DNA from: Cinnamomum chago
Lineage: Eukaryota > Streptophyta > Magnoliopsida > Laurales > Lauraceae
Assembly: GCA_038049695.1 (NCBI GenBank)
Contig: CP142453.1
Coordinates: 2,745,501-2,809,500 of the forward strand
Length of the DNA: 64,000 nt
Direction: 5' to 3'
Position numbers and translations under genes: made by a program. This document shows, one piece after another, positions 46,401-52,623 of the stretch (within the stretch, counting starts at the first letter, position 1; the number at the start of each line of letters is the position of its first letter). Under the pieces are notes generated by a model, which ran no database searches, had not been told where the DNA came from, and saw only the letters and a program-made list of their open reading frames with translations.

Positions 46401-49400
46401 CTGTCCTGGTCATCGCTGGGTGGAGCGCGCTGCTGAGCTCGGTTGACCCTTTCTCCCTCCTTGATGTATTCCCGGAGGTGCCCATCCTTGACGAGCCTCT
46501 CCAGGTGGGATTTTAGTGCAAAGCAGTCCTCGGTCATGTGCCCATGCTGCTTGTGATAGGAGCAATTCTTGCTTCGTTCTCGGGTGGATGGGTCACTCTG
46601 CATCGGCTGTGGCAATTGGAAGTAAGGTTCCGCCTTGATCTTGTTCAGGATTCTGTAAATTGGCTCCTTGAAGACAACGCTGATGGCTCTGTAAGGGTCG
46701 CCGGCAGGCTCGGGGGACTGGAACTTCGGTCTCTTGCTGCCGTTCGAGGAGATTGAGAAGGAACGGGCGGGCCTCCTCTTATCCGACCTTGGTCCGGTGA
46801 ACATCCCTTCTTTTTTGGAGGCCTGGTCCTTCTGTGGGGGCCCGAACCGTTCTTTGCCATGTGCTTCATCTTCTTCCTGCTCGATGTACTGGTTTACCCT
46901 CGCCATTAGCGCCTTCATCGTGGTGACGGGGTTTCGGACCAGGTCCCTACGAAGTTCGTTCCCTGGGCGTAAGCCTTGTCGGAAACACATGATGGCGATT
47001 TCATCGTTGGCGTCGGTGATCTGGCTATATACCGTCCAGAATCTCCTGGCGAAAGCGGTGATACTCTCGCTGTCTTTCATCCGGATGGCCATCAGGTTGC
47101 CTCCCGTCTTCGGAATGACGCGGTGTGCTTGGAACTTTCCAATAAAGGAGCTCCGGAGCTGTCGCCAGCTTGAGACCGATCCAGGGGCAGCGCACATAAC
47201 CATTGGAGTGGGAGGTCGCCCAGACTTGACGAGAAGACCCTGCAGTTCAGGAGGCCGACGTCCCCTCAGACCGACATCCGCTGAGTGAAATGTCGTAGGT
47301 GTGCTTCTGGGTCCGAGGCCCCGTCATAGAGGACGAACCTCAGGACGTTGAATCTCTCGGGGAGAGAGAAATCTTTAATCTCCTGCGAGAAGGGGGACAT
47401 GCCCTGGTCGTCTTCTTCACGTTCATCGGTTTGGTCTCGGGCAAACCCGATCTCGGCCAAGCGGGCCTGGACCTCCTGTTTGACGTAATGGTCTAGCAAC
47501 TCCTTGAGGTCCGCCTGGTCATCTGGTCTCGGTGATTCTGGCTCGCGCCGTGATCCCTCGAGGCCACTAGGCAGATGACTGCTGATCGAGCCTTCCTCCT
47601 CACAGCGATATCTCCATCTGCTGTTGAGGACCTGCCTCAGGTCTCGGTTGCCCAGGTGGGCCTGCTGTCGCCAGGGATGTGGACCACGAGACTTCCTCTC
47701 ATTCATTTCGATTCGTTCCTCGAGGCGACGAATCACCTCGTCTTTATCTTGGAGGGCCTGGTGCTAGGCATCGAGCTCTTTGAGCAGGGGGTTGTCATTT
47801 CTGGCTCCATGGGTTTGATGAAAGGACTGGCCGTCGTCGTGGACGCGCTGGTGGGACTAACGAGACCTCGCCCTGACGGGGGTCTTGTCTTGTCGTCGAA
47901 GATCCGTCGTGGAGGCGTTCTGTTGCGAACCCCCGTGTGGCCGCTCACCAGTGTGGTGAGGAGTCTCACGACGGCTATCTTGGCGGAGGCGCGTGGTTAT
48001 GGGCCGAGACGAAGAGGCCGATTGGACGATGCCCTCCACGTATGCGACACTCGACTTTCTCCCTGACCTCCTCTAACGCGGGGTCCCTGATGGCTCCTGC
48101 CTGATGGGAGGAACCCCGGTCGGTCCCGGAGGGGGAAGAAGAGCAGAACGAAGGCCAGGGGGTGGTTCCGGAACAACCGGCTGGGGTGGTTGCGACTGCA
48201 AGAATGGTGGAAATGCAGGTTGCTCCTATAGCGGGAAGGACGATGCTTTTTGGGGCTTCGATGGTCCTCCGCCACCGTATCTGGTCTTTGGAGGCATTGC
48301 TTTTGTAGAGGCTTTGGCACGGATCCTGTTCCCACAGACGGCGCCAACTGTAAGTGCCTAAAAATTACGGACTTGATTATTAGAGGATTAAGCTCTTGGT
48401 TTGGAGATCCTTGGGAAGACGAGGGGAAAGGATCGAGCCTCCGATGACCTGAAAGAGAGAAACAGCAAGTCAGAGCCCTTGGCTATAGGCAGCCGAAGGC
48501 CCTCCGACGCTCAAATCAGTGTAGGAACTGAAAGAGAATGGAGAAGAAGAAGTCTGGGAGGGAGACGGGTTGCGTACCTTACATGATTTTCCTTCATGCT
48601 ATATATAGATGTGATAGCCATTATTGGATTGACCCCTTGAGGGGACGAGAGTCCTATCAGAGTGTACTCTCATCTCCTGAGTGGGGGTAGGTGAAAAGGG
48701 AATGTCTCATCGGACCATCATTCCACGCCTATAGACATGACCCTGAGATAAGGCGTGCCCCTTATCTAGGTCCCGCGCCCACTCTGCCTATCAGTTCGCC
48801 GTTCCCGTCACGGCAGCGCATTTATGGCTGCATTAATGGCTGAGTGACAGGGGCCGAGATCGGGCAGAGGCTGAGACCGAGGTCGGGACTCGTGACGTAG
48901 CCACCGAGACTCGCCCTATGATTCTTTCCGATACGGTGTTGCGGCCGACCTTGGGCGGTGCCGAGACCAATGGTAACCGAGACTGGAGGGTGACCCCACC
49001 TAAATCCGTGAGCACGGAACGACCCCACACAGATTGTATTTGAAAGAAATCACATGTACGCAAAAGGAGAAAGGGATTTTGAGAAAGCAACCCATGTCAT
49101 TGTCACGTTTTGTTTCTATACAATGAAGATAGAAGGACCCAGAAGAAGAGACAGAAAAAAAGATGAATTCTTTCCATAACCAGGAGCAAGAGAGAGAGAG
49201 AATACAATAGATATCTTGAATTACTCAAACTAGGAACTGAAAAGGCAAGAAAACAACCCATATGAAAAACTAACTAGAGTTTTAGAGGAAGAGGAAGAAA
49301 AGCTCATCTGGGTTCATCAAGAAACCTGATTTTTTTGTTCCTTCTTCTTCCCTTTTTTTCATTACCTGGGCTTGATGGTCTGGTCGAGCTGGGACTGCTA

Positions 49401-49441
49401 CTGCTGGACGAGTCAAATTGCGCTATCCAGAAATTTCCCAT
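14639..49441 (-). CDS. RLCK VII (APK1/PBL-like) kinase copy B, predicted pseudokinase, 34.8-kb gene with TE-filled introns
   Basis: Six exons, read on the minus strand: 49441-49366, 35605-35289, 30466-30331, 17555-17413, 17262-17139 and 14982-14639. Splicing at GT-AG sites gives one open frame of 1140 nt (379 aa). The start [10 protein letters not shown] keeps the myristoylation Gly2 but has Phe where relatives have the palmitoylated Cys. [10 protein letters not shown] and [10 protein letters not shown] mark RLCK VII; the ATP lysine is in AVKK. Two key sites are changed: the glycine loop reads GEVGFGRV (second Gly to Val), and the catalytic loop reads HRNLTPYN instead of (H/Y)RDxKxxN. DFG and APE remain. 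Insertions: Tat element in intron 1, hAT MITE and PEX4/PPR chimera in intron 2, LINE in intron 3, a DNA-transposon-like insert in intron 5. Whether it is transcribed cannot be told. Confidence 0.85.
15785..16857. mobile_element. DNA-transposon-like insertion (~1.1 kb) in copy B intron 5
   Basis: Copy C is uninterrupted here (GAGAAACC joined to GAATTCCCAG), whereas copy B has about 1.07 kb between GAGAAACCAA and AAATTCCCAG. The ends GGCCTCATTTGGCA and the complement of GGGCCAGTTTGGCA form imperfect inverted repeats, with a possible 3-bp CAA duplication. This resembles a PIF/Harbinger-type or similar MITE. There is no coding capacity; it has a poly(T) run near 16687 and a duplicated GAATTGCATTGTTACATG. 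Confidence 0.6.
17139..17555 (-). CDS. Copy B exons 5 and 4 (activation segment and catalytic loop)
   Basis: Exon 4 (17413-17555) encodes [18 protein letters not shown] and the altered catalytic loop [14 protein letters not shown]. Exon 5 (17139-17262) encodes [12 protein letters not shown] and [13 protein letters not shown] 150-nt intron separates them. Both acceptors are YAG and both donors begin GTA. Confidence 0.88.
18235..21837 (-). CDS. LINE ORF2: endonuclease / reverse transcriptase, intact
   Basis: This is an uninterrupted 1200-residue ORF. The N-terminal APE-type endonuclease is shown by [38 protein letters not shown] and SDHSPIIL. The reverse transcriptase follows, with [40 protein letters not shown] and the catalytic [11 protein letters not shown]. 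The C-terminal zf-RVT region has [14 protein letters not shown] and [15 protein letters not shown]. There is no RNase H domain after it. The start ATG overlaps the ORF1 stop as TAATG. In this family ORF2 nicks target DNA and primes reverse transcription from the nick. With every motif present it could still be active in trans, although its own ORF1 is broken. Confidence 0.95.
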   Translation of the reverse strand: MVKIIYWNCRGINNTPTKNMVNHLIAAHSPDILFLSEPKTTLDSFSIGGFPFGFSPSFSNIENSLWCLCNQSSNLTFTLLDKSSQHISISFSASPSSPSSFITGVYGSTDYRQRRSLWEYLSHNPFSSNPWSVIGDFNAILMANEKFSTRPPSPLSLKEFHDMTIAAGLKDLGFRGNSFTWANNRQGQAYVSARLDRALSNSCWLDSFADPVVNHLPRIASDHSPIILAHRQSISSINRPFRFEEKWISHDSFSKVVEDSWAAPCYGSPQFILASKLKALKQNLKLWSKEVFGNFKIRIAEAEALVLAKEAAFEDHPSDHLLRDLNQAKASLHNWLNVESSHWKQRAKIKWLQDGDRNTKFFHLSAKAKGIRNRIDKVKVDGIQFEETQQIKDQASIYFSNLFQAESTTPEEGLFQMAGPSVSEAQNQFLVAVPSPEEIKKAVFHLKRSSSPGPDGFSGAFFTKCWHIVSKEVIAAVTHFFSSGRLLRETNTFFLSLIPKNSSPETFNDFRPISLLNFSYKISSKILASRLSNILPSLISENQTTFVKGRSIHHNVALAHDLIQKLNSKVRGGTVCLKLDISKAFDKLQWSFLFRALKFFNFSTAWMNLIREMICTSRGSVLVNNSPSGFFPSSCGLRQGDPLSPYLFILAEEILSLHIELLRSSGKIVPISPVPSTPCHLLYADDILLFLKAHKAGLRHIYELLLRYQHSSGQRFNLQKSNLYLGKCSAGRAQMISGILPITRASLPTAYLGVPLFFGTSKHYHFNKILDSIRARLEGWKAKCLSFASRLILIKHVLSSIPLHTSLVIPIPSRTCLQIEKLMRNFLWSPSSEKKRSHLVKWDQVCVPKVEGGLGLRRVKEFNEACLMKLGWSAATSGSLWATWFRGRYFRRSPIWFSGNPKAGSCIWKKIRSWASALQQGSRWTLGNGTFIQLWLDNWIDHDPIAIKFPLFQFSENDRVADLIQDNSWFIPSTIPAEVQSFLLHHTNQIAPPSPSTSDKLSWKDSSSGDLSLKQAWESLRSRKVAVQWHGFVWNKHINPRLSCFSWRLLLRKTPTDSWAMLKGISMASRCYSCLCNRESDQHIFFSCPIAQQLWSWILSLLDTSTSLPLLPSSIWATLIKDVDANGRISAATIFFQSIYSLWFLRNEAKHRRKIPSLQSAQKVFINFCSGMFCSSPNKAPPSHPILRALGWKTSPYSQG
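23985..27430. repeat. Array of about 22 GGGCGCC hairpins in the long LTR
   Basis: The unit GGGCGCCACCCCCTGGGCGC plus CC (or a close variant) recurs about 22 times, for example near 24185, 24222, 24264, 24907, 24948, 25162, 25684, 25883, 26122, 26356, 26582, 26789, 27188 and 27401. GGGCGCC and GGCGCCC are complementary, so each unit can fold into a 7-bp GC stem with an 8-nt loop. From 25650 onward the units are embedded in diverged AT-rich repeats of about 170-240 bp containing CTAATTAATTAAAA-like spacers. There is no coding potential. Confidence 0.85.
24415..24421 (+). promoter_or_regulatory. TATA box of the long LTR
   Basis: CCTCTATATAATCCCTCTTA stands upstream of a purine-rich leader (AAAGAAAAAGAGAGAAAA), a typical arrangement for the LTR promoter and transcript start. 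This suggests plus-strand transcription. Confidence 0.45.
29579..30060. repeat. Imperfect ~290-bp tandem duplication in copy B intron 3
   Basis: The stretch from CACAACATAGCCACACAGTA (near 29592) through ATTGAATGATAAAACT is repeated from about 29887 (CACAACACAGCCACATGG), diverged at roughly one base in seven to ten. A single related copy occurs in copy C (near 55455, interrupted by an LTR, continuing at 56408). Confidence 0.6.
30331..30466 (-). CDS. Copy B exon 3 (kinase subdomains III-V)
   Basis: The exon is 136 nt with the same junctions as copies A and C. It encodes [18 protein letters not shown] and [18 protein letters not shown]. The acceptor is TTTTTGCAG and the donor is AGTAGTAAGC. 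Confidence 0.88.
30880..31133. mobile_element. hAT-type MITE (254 bp)
   Basis: The terminal inverted repeats are TAGAGGTGAAAACTGGGTCG and, from the other end, TAGAGGTCAAAAATAGGTCG. The flanking 8-bp duplication is GCCCTATA (30872-30879 and 31134-31141). Copy C has GGGCCCTATG uninterrupted here. The 8-bp duplication and the RGGGGTG-like termini with GGGCCGG interior fit the hAT superfamily. It is non-coding. Confidence 0.88.
31345..31409. repeat. (CT)n microsatellite
   Basis: A nearly uninterrupted CT dinucleotide run within a pyrimidine-rich, leader-like segment upstream of the PEX4 pieces. Open frames through it encode only Ser-Leu repeats. Confidence 0.9.
32829..33083 (+). pseudogene. PEX4: PEX4 (peroxisomal ubiquitin-conjugating enzyme E2) fragment fused to PPR sequence
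   Basis: Exon 32829-32948 encodes [20 protein letters not shown] and then [20 protein letters not shown]. The next exon starts at 33033 with [14 protein letters not shown]. These match the N-terminal helix and first strands of plant PEX4 (UBC21), the E2 that ubiquitinates PEX5 at the peroxisome. Identity ends after FQL; two codons later comes TGA, and the sequence continues as PPR-like DNA. The active-site cysteine region (HPNVHF, EICLDIL in the family) is absent, so no active E2 can be made. Both introns have GT-AG ends. About 110 bp upstream, the acceptor and first exon bases are duplicated (near 32727). Confidence 0.88.
33134..34896. mobile_element. Solo LTR (1763 bp) within the PEX4/PPR chimera
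   Basis: TGTTGGAATACAGG...ACTAACA is flanked by the 5-bp duplication ATGCC (33129-33133 and 34897-34901). It has TGTTG/TAACA ends and no polyprotein. TGTTGGAATAC-type starts are common in Ty1/copia LTRs, but the superfamily is not certain. It split the PPR-like sequence after ACATGGAATGCC. Confidence 0.85.
34902..35176 (+). pseudogene. Pentatricopeptide-repeat (PPR) gene fragment
   Basis: It encodes [37 protein letters not shown] and [20 protein letters not shown], which are typical PLS-class plant PPR motifs (RNA-binding proteins of organelles), then stops after KTLKCF. A second, shorter copy of TTTTTGATGCCATAAACAAC lies at about 33091 directly after the PEX4 piece, so the PPR sequence was partly duplicated. 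Only about two repeats remain, so this is a dead fragment. Confidence 0.8.
35289..35605 (-). CDS. Copy B exon 2 (linker, glycine loop, ATP lysine)
   Basis: 317 nt. The acceptor is CTTTTCAG and the donor is CAG|GTATTT. It encodes [33 protein letters not shown], the altered glycine loop [17 protein letters not shown] and [13 protein letters not shown]. It is 33 nt longer than copy C exon 2 (extra [11 protein letters not shown]). Confidence 0.88.
35726..36408 (-). repeat. 3' LTR of the Tat element
   Basis: 683 bp, directly repeated at 48349-49031. It contains CTATATATAG near 35978 and abundant CCGAGAC motifs. On the minus strand it starts TGTGTGGGGTCG and ends CACTTACA. Confidence 0.95.
36409..36425 (-). 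other. Polypurine tract of the Tat element
   Basis: On the minus strand GAGAGATAGGGGCAAT directly precedes the 3' LTR (TGTGTGGGG). This is the expected plus-strand primer. The second element has the same GGGGGCAAT next to its LTR (61545). Confidence 0.75.
36730..36738 (+). promoter_or_regulatory. TATA box for the antisense ORF of the Tat element
   Basis: CCCTCTATAAAAATGGAAGCGCCCC lies 310 bp upstream of the antisense ORF start, outside the LTR and oriented toward the ORF. The second Tat element has CCTCTATAAAGAGGGG at the matching place (62004). Confidence 0.5.
37040..41491 (+). pseudogene. Antisense ORF of the Tat element (Transposase_28 / 'putative gypsy-type transposon' family)
   Basis: It starts [17 protein letters not shown] and continues with [20 protein letters not shown], the N-terminal domain of the plant family named 'putative gypsy type transposon'. 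Later parts are [12 protein letters not shown], a Pro/Ala-rich middle and a long coiled coil ([25 protein letters not shown]), then [14 protein letters not shown]. Two small GT-AG introns are inferred, 37584-37658 (75 nt) and 38568-38648 (81 nt). Both have counterparts in the second Tat element. Damage: a TAG at 37331, a frameshift near 37935, and the solo LTR at 39054-41108, across which the frame would otherwise be continuous. The function of these antisense ORFs is unknown. Confidence 0.8.
39054..41108. mobile_element. Solo LTR (2055 bp) nested in the antisense ORF
   Basis: TGATGAGCACATTTATGTG...ATATTCACATCA is flanked by the 5-bp duplication TCGAG (39049-39053 and 41109-41113). It contains no polyprotein. 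The right end CGAACGATCCGTACGCTTGC resembles LTR ends of Athila-like Ty3/gypsy elements, but the family was not verified. It interrupts the antisense ORF between ADVE and STLRDQ without changing frame once the duplication is discounted. Confidence 0.9.
41996..42299. repeat. 55-bp minisatellite, about 5.5 copies, in the Tat element
   Basis: The unit contains GGCTGGCGCGAGGGCCGGAG and GTTGGCCCTGTGACCGAACT. Copies start at 42001, 42056, 42111, 42166, 42221 and 42276, with only a few substitutions. It lies between the integrase end (42376) and the antisense ORF end (41491). Tandem repeats in this part of Tat elements are known to seed satellite DNA in plants. Confidence 0.95.
42376..45834 (-). pseudogene. 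Tat pol: reverse transcriptase, RNase H, archaeal RNase H, integrase
   Basis: All pol pieces lie in one frame, broken by three stops (near 45457, 45184 and 44947). [36 protein letters not shown] and the catalytic [11 protein letters not shown]. Then RNase H ([20 protein letters not shown]). The 830-residue stretch 44868-42376 continues with an archaeal-type RNase H ([40 protein letters not shown]) and integrase (HHCC finger with [42 protein letters not shown]). In the integrase core SDNETQF replaces the usual SDNGTQF. The element cannot make a full Pol, but a relative could supply it. Confidence 0.93.
45908..48066 (-). pseudogene. Tat gag and protease
   Basis: The gag domain is split by a frameshift between 47266 and 47203: [20 protein letters not shown] in one frame, then [14 protein letters not shown] and [13 protein letters not shown] in the next. 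The C-terminal zinc-finger-like motif [18 protein letters not shown] follows. The protease region has [20 protein letters not shown], with DPG where retroviral-type proteases have DTG. The region upstream of 47736 to about 48066 is Arg/Pro-rich leader in mixed frames. Gag forms the particle and the protease processes the polyprotein; both are disabled here by frame breaks. Confidence 0.85.
48330..48348 (-). other. Primer-binding site of the Tat element
   Basis: Next to the 5' LTR the minus strand reads GTTGGCGCCGTCTGTGGGA. TGGCGCC would pair with a tRNA 3' end ...GGCGCCA. The tRNA species was not identified. Confidence 0.75.
48349..49031 (-). repeat. 5' LTR of the Tat element
   Basis: 683 bp, the partner of 35726-36408 with about 18 substitutions and no length difference. 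The right edge ACACA meets the target duplication GATTG, after which kinase intron 1 continues (TATTTGAAAGAAATCACATG, matched by copy C near 58525). Confidence 0.95.
49366..49441 (-). CDS. Copy B exon 1 (N-terminal anchor peptide)
   Basis: It encodes [10 protein letters not shown], a Ser run and TRPSSP, and ends at AGCCCAG|GTAATG. The split codon joins exon 2 in frame (G then IAQNTSNEG). Gly2 allows N-myristoylation. Confidence 0.8.
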
Positions 49442-49586
49442 CTCTCTCTGTCCTCCCTTCGGTATACCAAGCTGCAACTTCCTGAAAATAAAGAAGAAAT
49501 CTCTCTCACATAGGAAGTTGGAAGAAAGAGAAGGGAAGATACAGAAGACACTGCGCGCGTCTCCGAAGACCTTCCGTCTATAGAGT

Positions 49587-50045
49587 TGTGTGGGGGATCC
49601 CTTAATGCGCCAGTTAGCCAAAGAATGACGGTGATCTCTGCCAAAGTTCCGTTTCGGCTGAAAGGGTCCCGACACGGGAAGTTGAGATGTTTGCCGAGAC
49701 CATACCGAGACCACCCCATCTCGGTCAAGCCCCGTACCAGGAAAGGGGTACTCATCTCGGCCACAGCCGAGATGATGAGTTCTGCTCAAGGTGGGCTTGG
49801 ACAGCCACGCCTGGCATCCAGACACGTGGCAGGGTTTGGGCACGCGCTGATGGGACGTACATGGCATCCGAGCCGTCCACTTCTACCCAATCTCTGGCAA
49901 AGTCATACCTGGAGGCTACAGCCATATCAGGGCAGGGTCCAAGAAAGGATCCGATGGGACCCCAGCCGCCAACAAATCAGGGCGAGATCAGGCCCAACAT
50001 GACTAGCATTTAATGCAGCATGAGCTGATTGAACCTTCATTTAAT
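49587..50045 (+). mobile_element. Possible Tat-like LTR fragment directly upstream of kinase copy B
   Basis: Similarity to the upstream region of copy C ends near 49585. The following TGTGTGGGGGATCCC resembles the LTR start of the Tat elements in the opposite orientation (TGTGTGGGGTCG). Repeated CGAGACC, ATCTCGG and GCCGAGATG motifs share the same vocabulary. The right boundary is unclear. If real, it replaces the sequence beginning about 145 bp upstream of the copy B start codon. Confidence 0.4.
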
Positions 50046-50065
50046 GCAATGTGGGCTATGATGAA

Positions 50066-50250
50066 TGTTGTCCTCGGTACTCTCCAATGTACATATGCCA
50101 ATTCATCTCGTTGGAAGCGCCTTTCTCCCTCTCACGTACATAGGAAGTAGGAAGAAAGAGATGGGTGTTGGTATCTCTGTGGATGTTGTCCTCGGGCACT
50201 CTCCAATGTACATATGCCAATTCATCTCGTTGGAAGCGCCTTTCTCCGAA
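50066..50250. repeat. Direct repeat of about 70 bp, spaced 120 bp
   Basis: CTCTCCAATGTACATATGCC followed by AATTCATCTCGTTGGAAGCG occurs near 50080 and again near 50200. Between them GGAAGTAGGAAGAAAGAGA repeats sequence found upstream of exon 1 in copies B and C, so this is a rearranged piece of the kinase 5' flank. Confidence 0.75.
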
Positions 50251-50259
50251 TCTTTCTTG

Positions 50260-52600
50260 GCAGCTCGCTATTCAAGCAAATATTATTTTATTTTTCCAAA
50301 ATCACCCTCGTCAATTTTTCAACTTGAGAGTTCTATTGAAAAGTGTTATGAATTTATTATTCACTTTTATATCATGTAAGGATTCTTGGTGGATCCTACT
50401 CAAATTGAGTGAATTTTTACGAGAGGTGGTAAATTGGTGTGATGAGGCGAGCTTTTGTCACTCACAAAAAGTAAAAAAATATATATATAAAAATTCGGCG
50501 AAAGGACCTCATTAGTGTTATAAAATTTACGAGGACTTTTCGGAATAAATGACTATATTTCGAGATTTTTCTAATAAAATCCCTTATATACTATAAAACA
50601 CTCAAATAATATATTATAAACAATTCAAATCAATTTGAAGTTGGACTCAAACTATATTGAGTCAAACTCTTCATAGAGAATAGGCTTTTCTTTGAATACT
50701 TTTCTTTGTATAGGCCTTTTATCGTTTATTATGAGCAATCCTTTATAATACATTGGGGAGCAATCCTTTATAATATATATTTTTTTGGGGTAGGGGTAGG
50801 TTAATGGAACCTTCATTGTTGAATTTGCATAACAGATCAAAAACTTGAGAAGACTATCTAATTTTCATATTGAAAAGGATAAATTCTATGATAGGGGTCG
50901 CATGAGAAGATGCAGAAGGCCCGCATAAAGAAGTGGATTGTCTTGTCACTCGGCTTCCTTCTCCATCAACAGGCTTTCAGTTGAGAACTTGGATGTCTTT
51001 TGAAACACAACCAAATGCTCTTGCAAGTGGCATATGCAGGGGTTTCTCGCCGTGATATGTCCAGCTGTAGGAGAAAAGGTTGTTGGACGGGAGGCCTTAC
51101 AAGACTTTAATGGACTTTTGTCTAATTTTCCCTAAATTTTAAGCCCATCAAATTATCATAACCCTTTGATCTTGGCCCTCTATTTTAATAGTTTTAGAAC
51201 CCACGATTTTGTTATCAATTCAATCCACATATTGGTGTAAAATTTGAGGGATAGGTACATTAGACCCCATTGATGATGGAAATCAGGGGTGGAAAGATCC
51301 CAATAAGTAAGACCCATATATAAAATTTCAGGTTAATCCCTTGATTTGCGGCCCAAAAGTTAAATGACTTTCTATTTATAAAAAAAACAAAAGGTTCGTG
51401 GATCCAATGGTCCAGTTCATTCGGCGGGTGCAAGCCCAGGGTCCACTGAGGAGGGTCTTACGTGTAAGAACAGTTCAGGATAAATCATAAGTTGTCCCCA
51501 CTAGAAGTTATCACGAAAATCTTCCATCAACCACTAAATAGAGGGACCATGTTTACCTTTTTACGGTCCCAAATCCCTTTTTCCTACTTCTTTTCCTACT
51601 TTTACCTCTTTTATGTCCAGAAATCCTAAGCCCCTCTTGCCTCAATTACAATTTAGAACCAGTATCAAAATATCCATAACTATCAAGAGGACCGGCTCAA
51701 TCCTATCCAACTCCATCCCAAATTCCCAAATTCATTTTGACTAAATAAAAGCAAAGACCTGATGAACTTCTCAGTGTCTCATGGATCTTATCCTAGGAAA
51801 ATTTGTCCGTGAAGAGAACACAGTAAATCAGTAAGGTGTTAAGGTTGATTTCTTAGGTGATAAGGCAATCGGCAGCCACAGCTCAGAATAATGGGACACT
51901 ACTTCTAGTCTGTGTTGCCTATAATGCCACTTATGATACAGGCCAGAGGAGAAACAGATGGGCCACAAAGACAAACCTTTTGAATGTTTTGAAACAAGAA
52001 ATTTGGAAGAACTTTAGGTGTCATAAACGGATTTGGAGAGGCACATGTACTTTGCTTCGTAACCAAATCCTGACATCTTGATCAGGAATGGGGTGAGATG
52101 CGGTTTGCTAATTTTATTCAATGGCAAAGCACATTTTGCCTCCTGAACAATCCTAACATTTCACTTTAGCACTTGGTGTGGGCTACCTTGCAATACTAGA
52201 GGGTCCAACCTCTCTTTGAAAAGAGGCAGCAGCAATTGAAAATCGCAAAAATATTGAACATGTTTCATCTTATTGATGATATGAAGATTGTCTAGAGGTT
52301 ATTTGCACTTGCATCTCAAAAGAAGTTGTGTTAGCTGTTAGAAACTTCAAATAAATACAAATCGCAAATAGTATTTAAACTCAAATTGAGCTGGAAACAA
52401 CCAAGCTTCCCTGAGACATCAAAAATAATCATTTTATACAATGATCCAATTGTTAATTGATACAATTCATCACATCCACAATTCACAATTAACGAAAGCA
52501 AAATAACAATAACAATGATATTACACAAGCTGTCCAGTAAGCACAAACAATTGGACATGCACATAGCACTATCGTCATAACTGTTCATGTTGGAATAGAT
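50260..52600. other. Intergenic, between copy B promoter side and copy C 3' end
   Basis: AT-rich, with no gene recognised. 51120-51430 and 52120-52330 parallel the 3' flank of copy B (13500-13800 and 14000-14300), confirming tandem duplication of the kinase unit. Confidence 0.6.
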
Positions 52601-52623
52601 TACCTCAATTTTGGTGATTGCTT

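Larger units (their letters stand above)
35726..49031 (-). mobile_element. Ty3/gypsy Tat-lineage LTR retrotransposon (13.3 kb) in copy B intron 1
   Basis: Two 683-bp LTRs (35726-36408 and 48349-49031) begin TGTAAGTGCC and end CCCCACACA on the plus strand. The flanking 5-bp duplication is GATTG (35721-35725 and 49032-49036). The element reads on the minus strand: 5' LTR, primer-binding site, gag, protease, RT, RNase H, a second archaeal-type RNase H, integrase, a 55-bp minisatellite, an antisense ORF on the plus strand, polypurine tract, 3' LTR. The extra RNase H and an antisense ORF after integrase are known marks of the Tat lineage. Hand comparison finds about 18 substitutions between the LTRs (about 2.6%), so the insertion is fairly recent. 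Stops and frameshifts in gag and pol make it non-autonomous. Confidence 0.96.

Noticed and set aside
51857..52081. Short plus-strand open frame between the kinases
   Set aside because: 74 residues, no domain, no splice context; lies in the duplicated 3' flank of the kinase unit.
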